A DNA stretch of 64,000 bases from an uncultured Synechococcaceae cyanobacterium (GTDB taxonomy: Bacteria; Cyanobacteriota; Cyanobacteriia; PCC-6307; Cyanobiaceae). Of the stretch, positions 47,655 through 57,125 are shown piece after piece (within the stretch, counting starts at the first letter, position 1; the number at the start of each line of letters is the position of its first letter). Position numbers and translations under genes: made by a program. The stretch is from contig CACPJY010000005.1 of NCBI GenBank assembly GCA_902634405.1, positions 1 through 64,000 on the forward strand, read 5' to 3'. The notes beneath the pieces are model-generated. The model saw only the letters and a program-made list of their open reading frames with translations. It was not told where the DNA came from and ran no database searches.

Positions 47655-48758
47655 TTATTCCGAGATAAGTAAGCTTGGTAAATCAACGTCCGAACAGTGA
47701 CTTCTGAGGTAGTCAAAGTGAAGAGTGAATTGTTGAATTAGTATGTCTCTCACATTGGATAAGCCTTTCGCTTTAGCGAGGTCGATGATTTTCATTGTTG
47801 GATAAGGTTCACCTTTTGGTTTGGGGAGCCCACAACTTATATAGGGGTTTACACCGGCAAAGCAAAGCAAATCTACTTTTGAGGTGACGTCTGTCCAGGA
47901 AATTCGTGGGTATGTAGATAATGTGATTAAATCATCGCGAAAAAATTTAGCCTTTGGGTATACAGCTAAATTTGCAAGGTTTTGTCCTAGGGTTAATAAT
48001 TTTAATTTGGCCATCAACGCCTCTGTCTCAGGATGGCGACGTAATTCCGCTGCCAACATGGCCAAGACAAAGGTGCCGCTGCTGTGACCAATTAATCGAA
48101 TTGTTCTTGCAGGTGTTTCTTTTTCAGTTTGGATTAATTCCTTTGCTAATTCTTTTATTCGATGGCGGAGACTCATATCTCTTGCTTGCCCTAGTCGATG
48201 GGTGAAAAGGATTGAGCGCGTTAGCCAAGTAACCCCTAGCCTGTCACTTAACCTCCAGAATTGCCATAAGATCAGAAATGTGATTAAACCAATGGCAAGA
48301 AATTGGATAAATAAATTCAAGCCCAAAAAATCTAAAAAAATCTGTGAAGAATTTGCAATTAAAAAAGTTGAAATTAATGCAAAAAATAAAAACATTAATG
48401 GATAGGCTCCACATATAGCTACCCCAGGACAAAGCTTGGCAATTTTAATGACTGTGCCATTTAATAGGTAAAAGGATGCAAATAGAGAACATTGTTTAAT
48501 TAGTTCTAGCGGATGACGGGGCCAGTTAGCCCTTGCAATATCATCCCAGTGAATAAAGCATAATTCTGATGTTTGTTTACAAGAGCTTTCCTCTAGATGG
48601 GATTGGATTGGTTTAATAGGCCAGCGAGTAATCAGGTTCCCATTCGAACGGAACCCGAGAGTGTGCCCTATTGATCTCAATTCTTTTTGAAACAGCCTTT
48701 GATAATAAGCCGTTCCTCTTGGATCAAAACCACTTATAAAATATGATCTGCATTGCAC
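47655..48758 (-). CDS. Membrane-associated alpha/beta-hydrolase-like protein, unknown function
   Basis: 367 residues from a GTG at 48758. A longer frame starts with GTG at 48833 but would overlap the divergent SRPBCC gene. I do not recognise a specific family. The nucleophile elbow reads IRLIGHSSGTFVLAMLAAEL (GHSSG), as in lipases and thioesterases. Two adjacent hydrophobic helices (near LMFLFFALISTFLIANS and LFIQFLAIGLITFLILWQFW) suggest a membrane anchor. The N-terminal YFISGFDPRGTAYYQRLFQKEL looks conserved in type. An esterase or acyltransferase acting on lipids would suit the neighbouring P450 and PKS genes, but this is inference. Confidence 0.65.
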   Translation of the reverse strand: MQCRSYFISGFDPRGTAYYQRLFQKELRSIGHTLGFRSNGNLITRWPIKPIQSHLEESSCKQTSELCFIHWDDIARANWPRHPLELIKQCSLFASFYLLNGTVIKIAKLCPGVAICGAYPLMFLFFALISTFLIANSSQIFLDFLGLNLFIQFLAIGLITFLILWQFWRLSDRLGVTWLTRSILFTHRLGQARDMSLRHRIKELAKELIQTEKETPARTIRLIGHSSGTFVLAMLAAELRRHPETEALMAKLKLLTLGQNLANLAVYPKAKFFRDDLITLSTYPRISWTDVTSKVDLLCFAGVNPYISCGLPKPKGEPYPTMKIIDLAKAKGLSNVRDILIQQFTLHFDYLRSHCSDVDLPSLLISE

Positions 48759-48806
48759 CTTGGCATTGCAGAATGGATCTCTCGCTCCACTAGCAAGTTT
48801 TTCGGT

Positions 48807-49406
48807 ATGTTTGTAAGAGCTCTTATCAGACACGATAAATGGCGGAAGGGGTCACTGAGTATTGCGCTTTTGTTAGGACTGATGGTAGGGCTGCCTGCAT
48901 CATTTAGTAAGTTTTGGGCGCAAGAAAATGAACTTTTGCTCAAAAAGCAAGATAATTGGACAATAGCTTCAGTCATTATTCCGGCATCTCAATCAACAGT
49001 ATGGGAAGTACTCTCGCGGTATGAGATCACTGGGCCTCAAATGCCTGATATAAAAGCAGCGAAGGTCCTCAGGCGCAGTGGAAACCTGATCAAACTACGC
49101 CAAACGTATCAAGCTCCTTATACCTTTGGCTTGGCAATAGATGCAGTCCTTGAAGTCGAAGAAACCCCACAGTCCAAGATTAGTTATCGGCTTCTAAAAG
49201 GAGATTTTATTTCTAAGTTGGAGGGTAGTTGGATTTTGAAGGAAGTTTCTAAGGGTACGATGATTACGCATCGAATTCTAATTCAGCCAGAGTTGCCTGA
49301 GGTATTACGGCCAGTTTTCACTGAACTTAGCGACGAGAACTTAACTCGTTCTATGCGTATTCTTAGTCAAGTGATTTTGAAGGCTTCGAAATCTCAACAC
49401 CTCTAG
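48807..49406 (+). CDS. Membrane-anchored SRPBCC (START/polyketide-cyclase-like) protein
   Basis: 199 residues from the ATG at 48807; an upstream TTG at 48753 is less likely. The N-terminus is basic, then hydrophobic (SLSIALLLGLMVGLPASF), a signal anchor. The rest is a SRPBCC-type lipid-binding fold: WTIASVIIPASQSTVWEVLSRYE is the typical first strand and helix, with EGSWILKEVSKGTMITHRI later. It could bind a hydrophobic intermediate or carry it across the membrane. It is convergent with the GT2 gene, and their last 44 bases overlap. Confidence 0.75.
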   Translation: MFVRALIRHDKWRKGSLSIALLLGLMVGLPASFSKFWAQENELLLKKQDNWTIASVIIPASQSTVWEVLSRYEITGPQMPDIKAAKVLRRSGNLIKLRQTYQAPYTFGLAIDAVLEVEETPQSKISYRLLKGDFISKLEGSWILKEVSKGTMITHRILIQPELPEVLRPVFTELSDENLTRSMRILSQVILKASKSQHL

Positions 49407-50559
49407 GGTCATTAGTTACTTTATAGTTAACTCCACTCCATTCAATTGTTTCAGTTAAAAGGGCCATTAATGTGGCTAAACTATCGACAAATTGCCCTGG
49501 TGGTAAAGCACATATCCAGTGAGATATAGAACGAGGTTTTTTTTGTAGTGCAATTATTTCAATCCAAATTAACAGCATCAGACATCCTAATTCATATATT
49601 ATTACTTCTAACCATGCTCCTTTAATCATGGCAAGCAACAGTAATAGATTAGTTCCAATCCCATGTGCCGCAACTAATGGCCACCCTTGGTGATGAAGCC
49701 TTGCTGTAAGCAACTGACGAGTCAGCCATTTGACTAATGACCGCGGGGAAATGTTGTCATTTGCATCAATTACAAGAAGATCAGGAATGAAAAAGTATTT
49801 GAGCTTTAAGCGTCGTAGGGGAGAGATTAAGCAAGTGTCTTCGCAAAGAGCATGGTCAAGAATCGAGGTCCAACCACCAGCGTCTATAACTTCTCTTCGA
49901 ACAGCAAGTGACCCGCCCCATGGAATCCCTAGTATTGTCATCATGACCAAGGCACCTGCGTTCCATACTGAGCGAGTTAAACCCATTAGTGAGTTATTTT
50001 CTGGAATAAACCAACGGTTGCCAGAGACCGCTCCAACTCCTGGTTGAGAGCATGAAATTGTCAGTTTCGACAGCCACTCTGGACTGACCACAGCATCAGC
50101 ATCGATAATGGCAACTATTTTTGAGTCATTATTGAGACCTTTGAAGGCTTGCCTAAGTGAATAGCTTTTTAATGAACCTCTCCTTGGCCTTTTCTTTAGA
50201 GGTTCTATATTTACTTCTAGCCAAGTAGGCTTAAACTTAGAATCTTTTGACAATGACAGAAGAACTCTTTCAACTATCGGTAATGAGGGATCTGTGAGTG
50301 AATCTACAATGATTTTTAGCCTCCACTGGCCTTTGAATTTCTGTCTACTAAGTGAATATAGTGTTTCCTTTAAACAAGGATCAGCTCCTCTAAGGCATAG
50401 GACTACTTCTGCTGTAGGCAAGACAACATTATTTTGACTTTGGATTATTTTTAATTTAGTTCGTCTATTTTTGACTTGTTGAGCAAAGACCCCTACAAGA
50501 ATCCCTTGTCCGGCCAAAGCTAACATTAATGCTATGGCAATCCAATTTGTGATAATCAA
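49363..50559 (-). CDS. Membrane glycosyltransferase, GT2 family
   Basis: About 398 residues. The N-terminal helix (ITNWIAIALMLALAGQGILVGVFA) is followed by a GT-A catalytic domain: AEVVLCLRGADPCLKETLYSL, VAIIDADAVVSPEWLSKL (DxD-like), GGSLAVRREVIDAGGW and LCEDTCLISPLRRL (ED motif). Two or three C-terminal helices follow (LLLLLAMIKGAWLEVIIYELGCLMLLIW). Ceramide-glucosyltransferase-like (HpnI) enzymes share this plan. Several starts are possible: TTG at 50595, TTG at 50559 overlapping the PKS stop, or ATG at 50526. The middle one gives neat coupling. It is the last gene of the PKS operon. Confidence 0.85.
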   Translation of the reverse strand: MIITNWIAIALMLALAGQGILVGVFAQQVKNRRTKLKIIQSQNNVVLPTAEVVLCLRGADPCLKETLYSLSRQKFKGQWRLKIIVDSLTDPSLPIVERVLLSLSKDSKFKPTWLEVNIEPLKKRPRRGSLKSYSLRQAFKGLNNDSKIVAIIDADAVVSPEWLSKLTISCSQPGVGAVSGNRWFIPENNSLMGLTRSVWNAGALVMMTILGIPWGGSLAVRREVIDAGGWTSILDHALCEDTCLISPLRRLKLKYFFIPDLLVIDANDNISPRSLVKWLTRQLLTARLHHQGWPLVAAHGIGTNLLLLLAMIKGAWLEVIIYELGCLMLLIWIEIIALQKKPRSISHWICALPPGQFVDSLATLMALLTETIEWSGVNYKVTNDPRGVEISKPSKSLD

Positions 50560-53500
50560 GCCGCTACGGAGTTGCTGAGGAGAGAACCCGCCCAAGGACT
50601 TATCAGATCTTCAAAATCTGGACATTGCACAGCAAGCTCTGCAAGCTTTTCGGTAGTAAAGGAACAGCTTGGTCTTGATCTAACTCCTAATGCATTCAGT
50701 TCTGGATATGTTAGTTGCTCAGTCCCCCAACGATGATTGAAAAATGTTCTTAATGGATATAGGGGATTCCCAGGATTTGTCGCAATTGCTTCGAGCCATT
50801 CCTCCATTGGGACTTGTTTCAATGGAGCACCACTAGTAATTAATAAATTTAAAAGATCATTTAACATCAAGGGCCTTGGATGTTGAAGGTGGAAGCAATT
50901 TCCTGCAGTGTCATCTCTCCAAGCCAATGAATTTATTGCATCCGCAACGTAGTCCACTGGGACTAAATCAAGTTCCCATGCCAGTTGGGGTGCTTGACCA
51001 AGTGCAAGACATCCCTGAAGTAGTCTTTGAAGAAGATCACCTTGATGCCAATGACCGGTTTTAGAATGACCTCCTATTAACGGAGGGCGATAAACCGTAA
51101 TAGGTAGTCCTGCCTTCCCTGCAGCAATTACTAAGCGTTCACTAACCCATTTGGTTTGAGAGTAACCGATATGAATCCCTTCCCAATGGCTTAGGTCGTC
51201 ATCTTCTTTGATTACTTGATTTCGATAAGCGGCTGCTTCAAAAACCGAGACGCTTGAGACAAGCTCCACGCGGATAGGTTCAGACAAGGTTGCGAGCCTA
51301 AGCACTTCCTTCGTACCACCCACATTTGCAGATGCAAGTTGGGCGTATGAGGCCATTTGACTTAGCTGAGCGCCATTATGGAGAATTCCACCAAGTCCTT
51401 CAGTCAGTTTCTGGAATTCTTCTGCATGTAAACCAAAACTTGGTTGAGACAAGTCCCCAAGAATTGGCTCAATTCTTGAGGACCATGAGGAATTCCATAG
51501 ATTGTAACGAGAAAGATTTGATTGGATTCGCTCAAGGCCATGTTCCTTAGAGCTTGCTCTTAAGAGGCAACGAATGGATAGATTTGGATTACATTCCAAT
51601 TGACCTGCTAAGAGATAAGCGCCTAAGAAACCAGAGGCGCCAGTCAACAGAATTGATTCCCCTGGAGACGCTTTAGATTTGCTGGAAAGGTGTTGCCAAT
51701 TGTCATCAAGTTGGGCTTCTGAAGCCAGGTCGAGACCTTGATAAGTTGTCTCTCCGTCTGTTGGCATTATCTGCTTGATTGCTATCGCTGCTAGTCCATC
51801 TAGGCTGGGATCATCCGACAAGGCTTCAAGATCTAAGCGCACACCAAGCTCAGTTTGTACAACTGCCGCATACTCAACTGCCATTAGTGAATCAAGGCCA
51901 AGGTTAAATAGAGAATCAGATGAGTCAATTGATGAAGGGTCTAAAGAATCTTCTTCAGTTTCAGCTGCCATCACACGTGCCAACCTTTCTCGAAGAGAGA
52001 CCATTAGTGCAAACTCCCTTTCGGATTCTGGTAATCTTTGTAACTTCTCCTTCAGTTGTTCAACTGGGGATGGCCCAATATTTTCTAGCAAACCTGCAAA
52101 CCAACTGCGTTGCCGATTTAAAGCTTGAGAGGCAAGCTTAGACCAGTCATTATTCAGTACAGCTACTACCCCACCTTGCCCTCTCTCTAAAAGACGGCTT
52201 AGGGCATTAAATGCATCTTGAGATTCAAGCATGCCAATGCCTACTCGCTCAAAACGACGCTCTAACCCCTGCGCCATACCCTTTCCTTGCCAAGGCCCCC
52301 ATTGAATGGCTAAGCGAATAGGTTGTTGGTCCTGTCCTTTGCAAAAAGCTTCCATTGCGCCGTTTGCCGCTGCATATGAGCTTTGTCCTGGGGAACCTAG
52401 TAAGGAGGCTACAGAAGAGAATCCAATTAGAAAATCTAGATTTTGTGTTTTTGCCAATAATGTCTCCATTCTCTTCCAACCATTGAGTTTTGGATTTATA
52501 ACTGTCTTTAAAGAGTCTTCATTAATATTAGAAATCATGTTGTCTTGAAGAATACCTGCAGCATGAAAGACGCCTTTAAGAGGGAAGTTACTTGGGAGGT
52601 CCTTTATTGCCTTAAGAAGGGGTTCTTGACTCTCAGTTGCTATGTCTTCAGTTGTAGACAAGTCAAAAGCAATGGGTATGTAGTTAATTCCTTCCTTCCT
52701 TAATCTGTCTAAAACTTTGGCTGCTTCAGTACTTGGGCTGTCAATTTTTCTACTTATAAGGATTAATGAACGAGCACCTTGCTTCCTAAGCCATTCTATA
52801 AGCTTAAGTCCGATGCCACCCAAGGCTCCGGTGACAACGTATGTTCCATTAGGTCTAATAGAAAGTGGTTCTTTCTTAGATGGTTGCGTGATAACTACTT
52901 TGCCAATATGACGTGCTTGAGCCATATGCCTAAAAGCTTCATGTGCTCGTTCTATAGGCCAAGTCTGTATTGGAATATGTTGTAGGGAACCATTGCTAAG
53001 ACTTTCAATTAAATTTGAGAAAAGAATGCGAATCTCTTCAGTTTTGATAGCGGAGACTTCTAATAAATCAAAAGGTAGATATAAGCAGTCAGGACGACGT
53101 TCTGCGGCCTCTTTCTTGCTCCAGATATCTATTTTCCCAAGCTCTATGAACCTTCCACCTTGAGCAAGGGATTTAAAACTTGCATCTACCCAGTCCCCTT
53201 TCAGGCTGTTTAAAACTACATCTACTCCCTTGCCATTTGTATGAGCTAGTACATCATCTGCAAAACTAGTAGTTCGCGAATCAAAAACAGCTTCAACCCC
53301 TTGTTCTAACAACCCAGCATGTTTAGCTTTGCTGGCAGTTGCAATGACCCTTGCACCCTGATTTTTTGCAACTTGAAGTGCGGCTTGGCCAACTCCGCCT
53401 GCTGCTGCATGAATTAGAACAGTTTCATTGCACTTTAGTTTTGCAAGTTCCTCCAAGCCATAGATTGCAGTTAGGAAAGCTGTTGAGCAACTAGCACCCT

Positions 53501-56500
53501 CTTCGATAGTCATTTTGTCGGGAAGGGGAATACATAGCTCTGCTCTTGCGACAACATGGCTAGATAGGCTCCCGACTGTTAGTGCAGCAATTACTCTCTT
53601 ACCCAGAAGATCTTTATCTACTCTTGGTCCTAAAGCTACGACTCTCCCTACTGCTTCTCCTCCTATAGGTAACTGTGTTGAATCATGTAGACCTAATGAT
53701 GCTGCATGTTCATTAAGTAATCCCAATGCATTGAGAACATCTCGGAAGTTTAGGCCTGTCGCCTCTACGGAAATTTCAATTTCACCAGGTAAGAGATTGG
53801 TGTGTGATATCGCTTGCTTATGCAGCCCTTCTAATCGTCCAGTCCCATCACTTGAAATCTTAAAACGATCATTGTCTAAGACAGCTAGTTGAGGAACCTT
53901 GATTTGATTGTTTTCCCATAACAGTTCTGATTGATCATTTGCGGCGAGCCATATCTGGTTCCATTCATTTGAATTTGGTTGAGGTTCTGATTCTTTGGGT
54001 AGATGTAGGGTGGTGCAGTTCCAATCAACCTTTTCAAGACTTACTGTTCGGAAGAAAGCTGCTAAAGCATTTGATGTTGGAGACTCCCCTTCGAGAACTA
54101 GCCAAAGATGAGAAATGTTTTTGTCTGATAGATCTTGGAGTTTCGTCAGTAAAAATTTAACAGCATCTAGTGGTTCTTGCCCTGACAAGCTAGGCCAGAT
54201 TATTAAAGGGTTAGGGATAGGTTCTCCTTGCAATTTTCCGTTTAATGGAGCAATGGTTAGATCCTTGCTTTCTATCCATTCTGTGAATCCTTTTGAGTTC
54301 GTTTCTTTTTCTGTAATTAAGGATATCTGTCTTCCTAGAGGCAGGACATCTTTCAATGAATCGGTCTTAATAGGAATCCATTCGTTGGCATATAAGCTTG
54401 CACTAAATGGTTTGATTTCTTTTGCTGGAAAAAGTAAATCAATTACTGACCTTGTTAATCGACGTAGTTGCAGACCATTGATTTCTCCAATAATAGTTTC
54501 GTTTGCTTCAACGGTTATATCAGCTACTAGTGTTGAGGCATCTTCTACAGCTCTTAGCCTTGAATAGCAATTGAGATTGTCGGGTAATGGCCATTGCGAA
54601 AAATGAATGCGTTCTAGCCCAACTGGAAGAAATAGTTGACCTTTTGAATTTATCGAATCCAAGCATGCTGCCACGGCTTGAAAACATCCATCTAATAAGC
54701 ATCTGTCCGGAGCTCCATTGGGTCGCTCAATCTTTACCCAAGATTGGCTTTCAGCAGCAGATAGCTCAACGATCGGTTGATATCGCTTCCCATAATTAAG
54801 ACCAATAACTTGAAGCTTTTCATAGAAAGCTTTAGGACTTAATGATGAGATTTCATTGGCTGGTGGATTGGTAGGAAGTGACTCTTTGCCAGATATCGAA
54901 TCAGTTAGTTGAACTTGACCAAGTTGATTCCAAGCATTTTTTGATGAATCAAAACTATGAAAATTCAACTGATCGTTTTCTAATACGGCTTGAATTGGCG
55001 ATGAGGTTTTTTCTATGAGGAGGGGGGATTCAAGATTAAAGTTTAGTAATGTTAGCGATTTTCCTCTTTTGAATTGCAAATCAAGCGCTAGAGCAAGATA
55101 GCCAGCAGCAGGGAAAACTATCCAATCTCTAATACTATGATCAACTAAATCGGAAGAGTTGATACCTTCTAAAGCAAGTTCAAAATGTTCTAATTTTCCA
55201 GGTAAGTTAAGTGGTTTAAGTGTTAATAGATTTCCTTCGTCAGGACTTATTAGCTTTTCTTTGGTTTTTCCTAGATGGTCCAGCCAAAGACTGGCTTTTG
55301 AGTTCCCTTCGCTTAGTTGACTCCACCAATAGCGTTGTTTTATGAATGGGTGGCCTGGTAGGCAAATCCGCTGATGAGGATATGAACAATGAAAATGATG
55401 CCAATCAATTTTGTGGCCTTTCCCAATAGCTAAAGCAAGTTCTTCAAGTTGTTTTTTTCCTTCTATCCCTGAAATTCCTAACTGTATGCTTGCTAGACAT
55501 TGATCAAGTGGATGGCTCCCCATCGCAGTTAAGGAAGCCTCCCCTCTCCAGATTGACAGAGAGTCTCCTTTTAGTTGTGAAATCAGTTCTTCAAGATCAG
55601 CAAAAACCGCAATGAAGCTATGGGCAAAGACGCTTCGACCCAGATTAGAACTCGCGCAGAGGTTGTTGAGGTTTAATTTTGGACTTCGATCAATAAACTC
55701 TAAATAGTTTTCTATTAGAGTCTCTAATGCTGAGGGTGTACGAGCTGATAAGAATAAAAGGTTTAGTGGAGGCTCTTTACCAGTAGGGATTTTCTTTTTT
55801 TTCGAAGTTGAGGCTTGTTGGGCTTCACTTAGAACGACATGTGCATTTGTCCCACCAAATCCAAAAGAGCTTACGCCTGCTATTAATTGAGATTTTGGAT
55901 TTGGGAACTCTTCTAGGGTCGTTTGAACCTTTAACCCCAGCCCTAAGAAATCTATAGAAGAATTAGGGGTTTGGAAATTCAAACTAGGTGGCAACTTTCG
56001 TTCTCTAAGGCATAGAACTGTTTTGATTAAGCCTGTAATACCTGCAGCTGTTTCTCCATGCCCCAAGTTTGTTTTTACTGAGCCAACCCGGCAGGGGTTT
56101 GCTTCGTGCCTTCCAGCCCCAAGGACGCTTCCTAGAGCTCTCAATTCAATCGGGTCCCCTTGCCTGGTTCCTGTTCCATGGGCTTCTACATATTGAGTCT
56201 GTTTTGGATCTATACCTGCTTTTGCAAAAGCTGCTTTCACACAAGCCATTTGTGAACGTTGGCTTGGAGCAGCAAGCCCTTGACTTCTACCATCTGAATT
56301 AACAGCAGTTCCTCGTATAAGAGCATGAATAGTGTCTCCGTCTCTAAGAGCTGTTGATAGAGGCTTGAGCAATATCACCCCAGCCCCTTCTGAACGGACA
56401 TATCCGTTTGCATCGGCATCAAAGCTTTTGCAACGTCCTTCAGGGGAAAGAAGACCAGCTTTGCAAAAGCTCATCTGAATTCCTGGGTGTATTAGGGCTT

Positions 56501-57125
56501 GGACCCCACCAGCAAAAGCTAATTCAGATTCTCCTCGCCATAAGCTTTCACATGCAAGGTGAACAGCAACTAATGATGATGAACAAGCAGTATCAACAGT
56601 AAAACTTGGGCCTTTTAAATCTAGAAAATATGACAGCCTATTTGCAGCAATGCATCCTGTGTTACCAGGAAGAATAAAGGGCTCATTATCTGGAGTTAAA
56701 TAATCTTCGTTGGAAGTCCACAGTAGTGAGCTGTAGTCAGCGCTTGATATGCCAATGAAAACTCCTACAGGTTTCCCTCTAAGTGATTCGACAGGATGAC
56801 CTGCATCCTCAATAGACCTCCATGCGACTTCCATGAGAAGTCTTTGCTGAGGATCCATGCAGATTGCTTCTCTAGGCGTTATCCCAAAAAAACTTGGATC
56901 AAACTGATCAATCCCTTTTATGAACCCTCCCCGTCGAACGTGCTGATTTAAGGGTTTTTTAGGATCATCATTGAAGTGAGAATCAAGTTGCCATCTTTCT
57001 TTGGGGATTTCTGTAATTGCTTCTTTCCCTTCTTTAAGTAGGTCCCAAAACTGTTCAGCAGATTCAATATTGCCTGGCAGACGGCAACCTATACCCACTA
57101 TTGCTATTGAATCCGGAACAGGCAT
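50556..57125 (-). CDS. Highly reducing type I polyketide synthase lacking AT, with thioester-reductase release
   Basis: 2189 residues. KS (about 5-430) has DTACSSSLVAVHL (Cys), EAHGTGTRQGDP (His) and KTNLGHGETAAG (His). Next, pre-AT linker (LLFLSARTPSALETL) and post-AT linker (HSYPHQRICLPGHPF-type) are present but no GHSxG acyltransferase core lies between. DH (about 655-930) has DHSIRDWIVFP (the motif Gly is Asp) and LLDGCFQAV. ER (about 1130-1425) has HAAAGGVGQAALQVAK. KR (about 1430-1625) has TGALGGIGL and SSYAAANG. ACP has LGLDSLMAVEY (about 1743). A terminal NAD(P)-binding reductase (about 1820-2120) has LLTGASGFLGAYLL and YSQTKW. ATG at 57125 shares one base with the preceding stop. Likely product: a saturated chain released as aldehyde or alcohol. 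Confidence 0.95.
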   Translation of the reverse strand: MPVPDSIAIVGIGCRLPGNIESAEQFWDLLKEGKEAITEIPKERWQLDSHFNDDPKKPLNQHVRRGGFIKGIDQFDPSFFGITPREAICMDPQQRLLMEVAWRSIEDAGHPVESLRGKPVGVFIGISSADYSSLLWTSNEDYLTPDNEPFILPGNTGCIAANRLSYFLDLKGPSFTVDTACSSSLVAVHLACESLWRGESELAFAGGVQALIHPGIQMSFCKAGLLSPEGRCKSFDADANGYVRSEGAGVILLKPLSTALRDGDTIHALIRGTAVNSDGRSQGLAAPSQRSQMACVKAAFAKAGIDPKQTQYVEAHGTGTRQGDPIELRALGSVLGAGRHEANPCRVGSVKTNLGHGETAAGITGLIKTVLCLRERKLPPSLNFQTPNSSIDFLGLGLKVQTTLEEFPNPKSQLIAGVSSFGFGGTNAHVVLSEAQQASTSKKKKIPTGKEPPLNLLFLSARTPSALETLIENYLEFIDRSPKLNLNNLCASSNLGRSVFAHSFIAVFADLEELISQLKGDSLSIWRGEASLTAMGSHPLDQCLASIQLGISGIEGKKQLEELALAIGKGHKIDWHHFHCSYPHQRICLPGHPFIKQRYWWSQLSEGNSKASLWLDHLGKTKEKLISPDEGNLLTLKPLNLPGKLEHFELALEGINSSDLVDHSIRDWIVFPAAGYLALALDLQFKRGKSLTLLNFNLESPLLIEKTSSPIQAVLENDQLNFHSFDSSKNAWNQLGQVQLTDSISGKESLPTNPPANEISSLSPKAFYEKLQVIGLNYGKRYQPIVELSAAESQSWVKIERPNGAPDRCLLDGCFQAVAACLDSINSKGQLFLPVGLERIHFSQWPLPDNLNCYSRLRAVEDASTLVADITVEANETIIGEINGLQLRRLTRSVIDLLFPAKEIKPFSASLYANEWIPIKTDSLKDVLPLGRQISLITEKETNSKGFTEWIESKDLTIAPLNGKLQGEPIPNPLIIWPSLSGQEPLDAVKFLLTKLQDLSDKNISHLWLVLEGESPTSNALAAFFRTVSLEKVDWNCTTLHLPKESEPQPNSNEWNQIWLAANDQSELLWENNQIKVPQLAVLDNDRFKISSDGTGRLEGLHKQAISHTNLLPGEIEISVEATGLNFRDVLNALGLLNEHAASLGLHDSTQLPIGGEAVGRVVALGPRVDKDLLGKRVIAALTVGSLSSHVVARAELCIPLPDKMTIEEGASCSTAFLTAIYGLEELAKLKCNETVLIHAAAGGVGQAALQVAKNQGARVIATASKAKHAGLLEQGVEAVFDSRTTSFADDVLAHTNGKGVDVVLNSLKGDWVDASFKSLAQGGRFIELGKIDIWSKKEAAERRPDCLYLPFDLLEVSAIKTEEIRILFSNLIESLSNGSLQHIPIQTWPIERAHEAFRHMAQARHIGKVVITQPSKKEPLSIRPNGTYVVTGALGGIGLKLIEWLRKQGARSLILISRKIDSPSTEAAKVLDRLRKEGINYIPIAFDLSTTEDIATESQEPLLKAIKDLPSNFPLKGVFHAAGILQDNMISNINEDSLKTVINPKLNGWKRMETLLAKTQNLDFLIGFSSVASLLGSPGQSSYAAANGAMEAFCKGQDQQPIRLAIQWGPWQGKGMAQGLERRFERVGIGMLESQDAFNALSRLLERGQGGVVAVLNNDWSKLASQALNRQRSWFAGLLENIGPSPVEQLKEKLQRLPESEREFALMVSLRERLARVMAAETEEDSLDPSSIDSSDSLFNLGLDSLMAVEYAAVVQTELGVRLDLEALSDDPSLDGLAAIAIKQIMPTDGETTYQGLDLASEAQLDDNWQHLSSKSKASPGESILLTGASGFLGAYLLAGQLECNPNLSIRCLLRASSKEHGLERIQSNLSRYNLWNSSWSSRIEPILGDLSQPSFGLHAEEFQKLTEGLGGILHNGAQLSQMASYAQLASANVGGTKEVLRLATLSEPIRVELVSSVSVFEAAAYRNQVIKEDDDLSHWEGIHIGYSQTKWVSERLVIAAGKAGLPITVYRPPLIGGHSKTGHWHQGDLLQRLLQGCLALGQAPQLAWELDLVPVDYVADAINSLAWRDDTAGNCFHLQHPRPLMLNDLLNLLITSGAPLKQVPMEEWLEAIATNPGNPLYPLRTFFNHRWGTEQLTYPELNALGVRSRPSCSFTTEKLAELAVQCPDFEDLISPWAGSLLSNSVAA

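Noticed and set aside
51775-52128. Plus-strand frame of 117 codons inside the PKS gene
   Set aside because: It is antisense to the strongly conserved ACP and linker coding region; Ser/Arg-rich shadow translation.
55250-55900. Separate acyltransferase gene elsewhere in the window to serve the PKS
   Set aside because: No protein in the window shows GHSxG with malonyl-transferase context; the GHSSG protein at 47655 is membrane-bound and unlike FabD.
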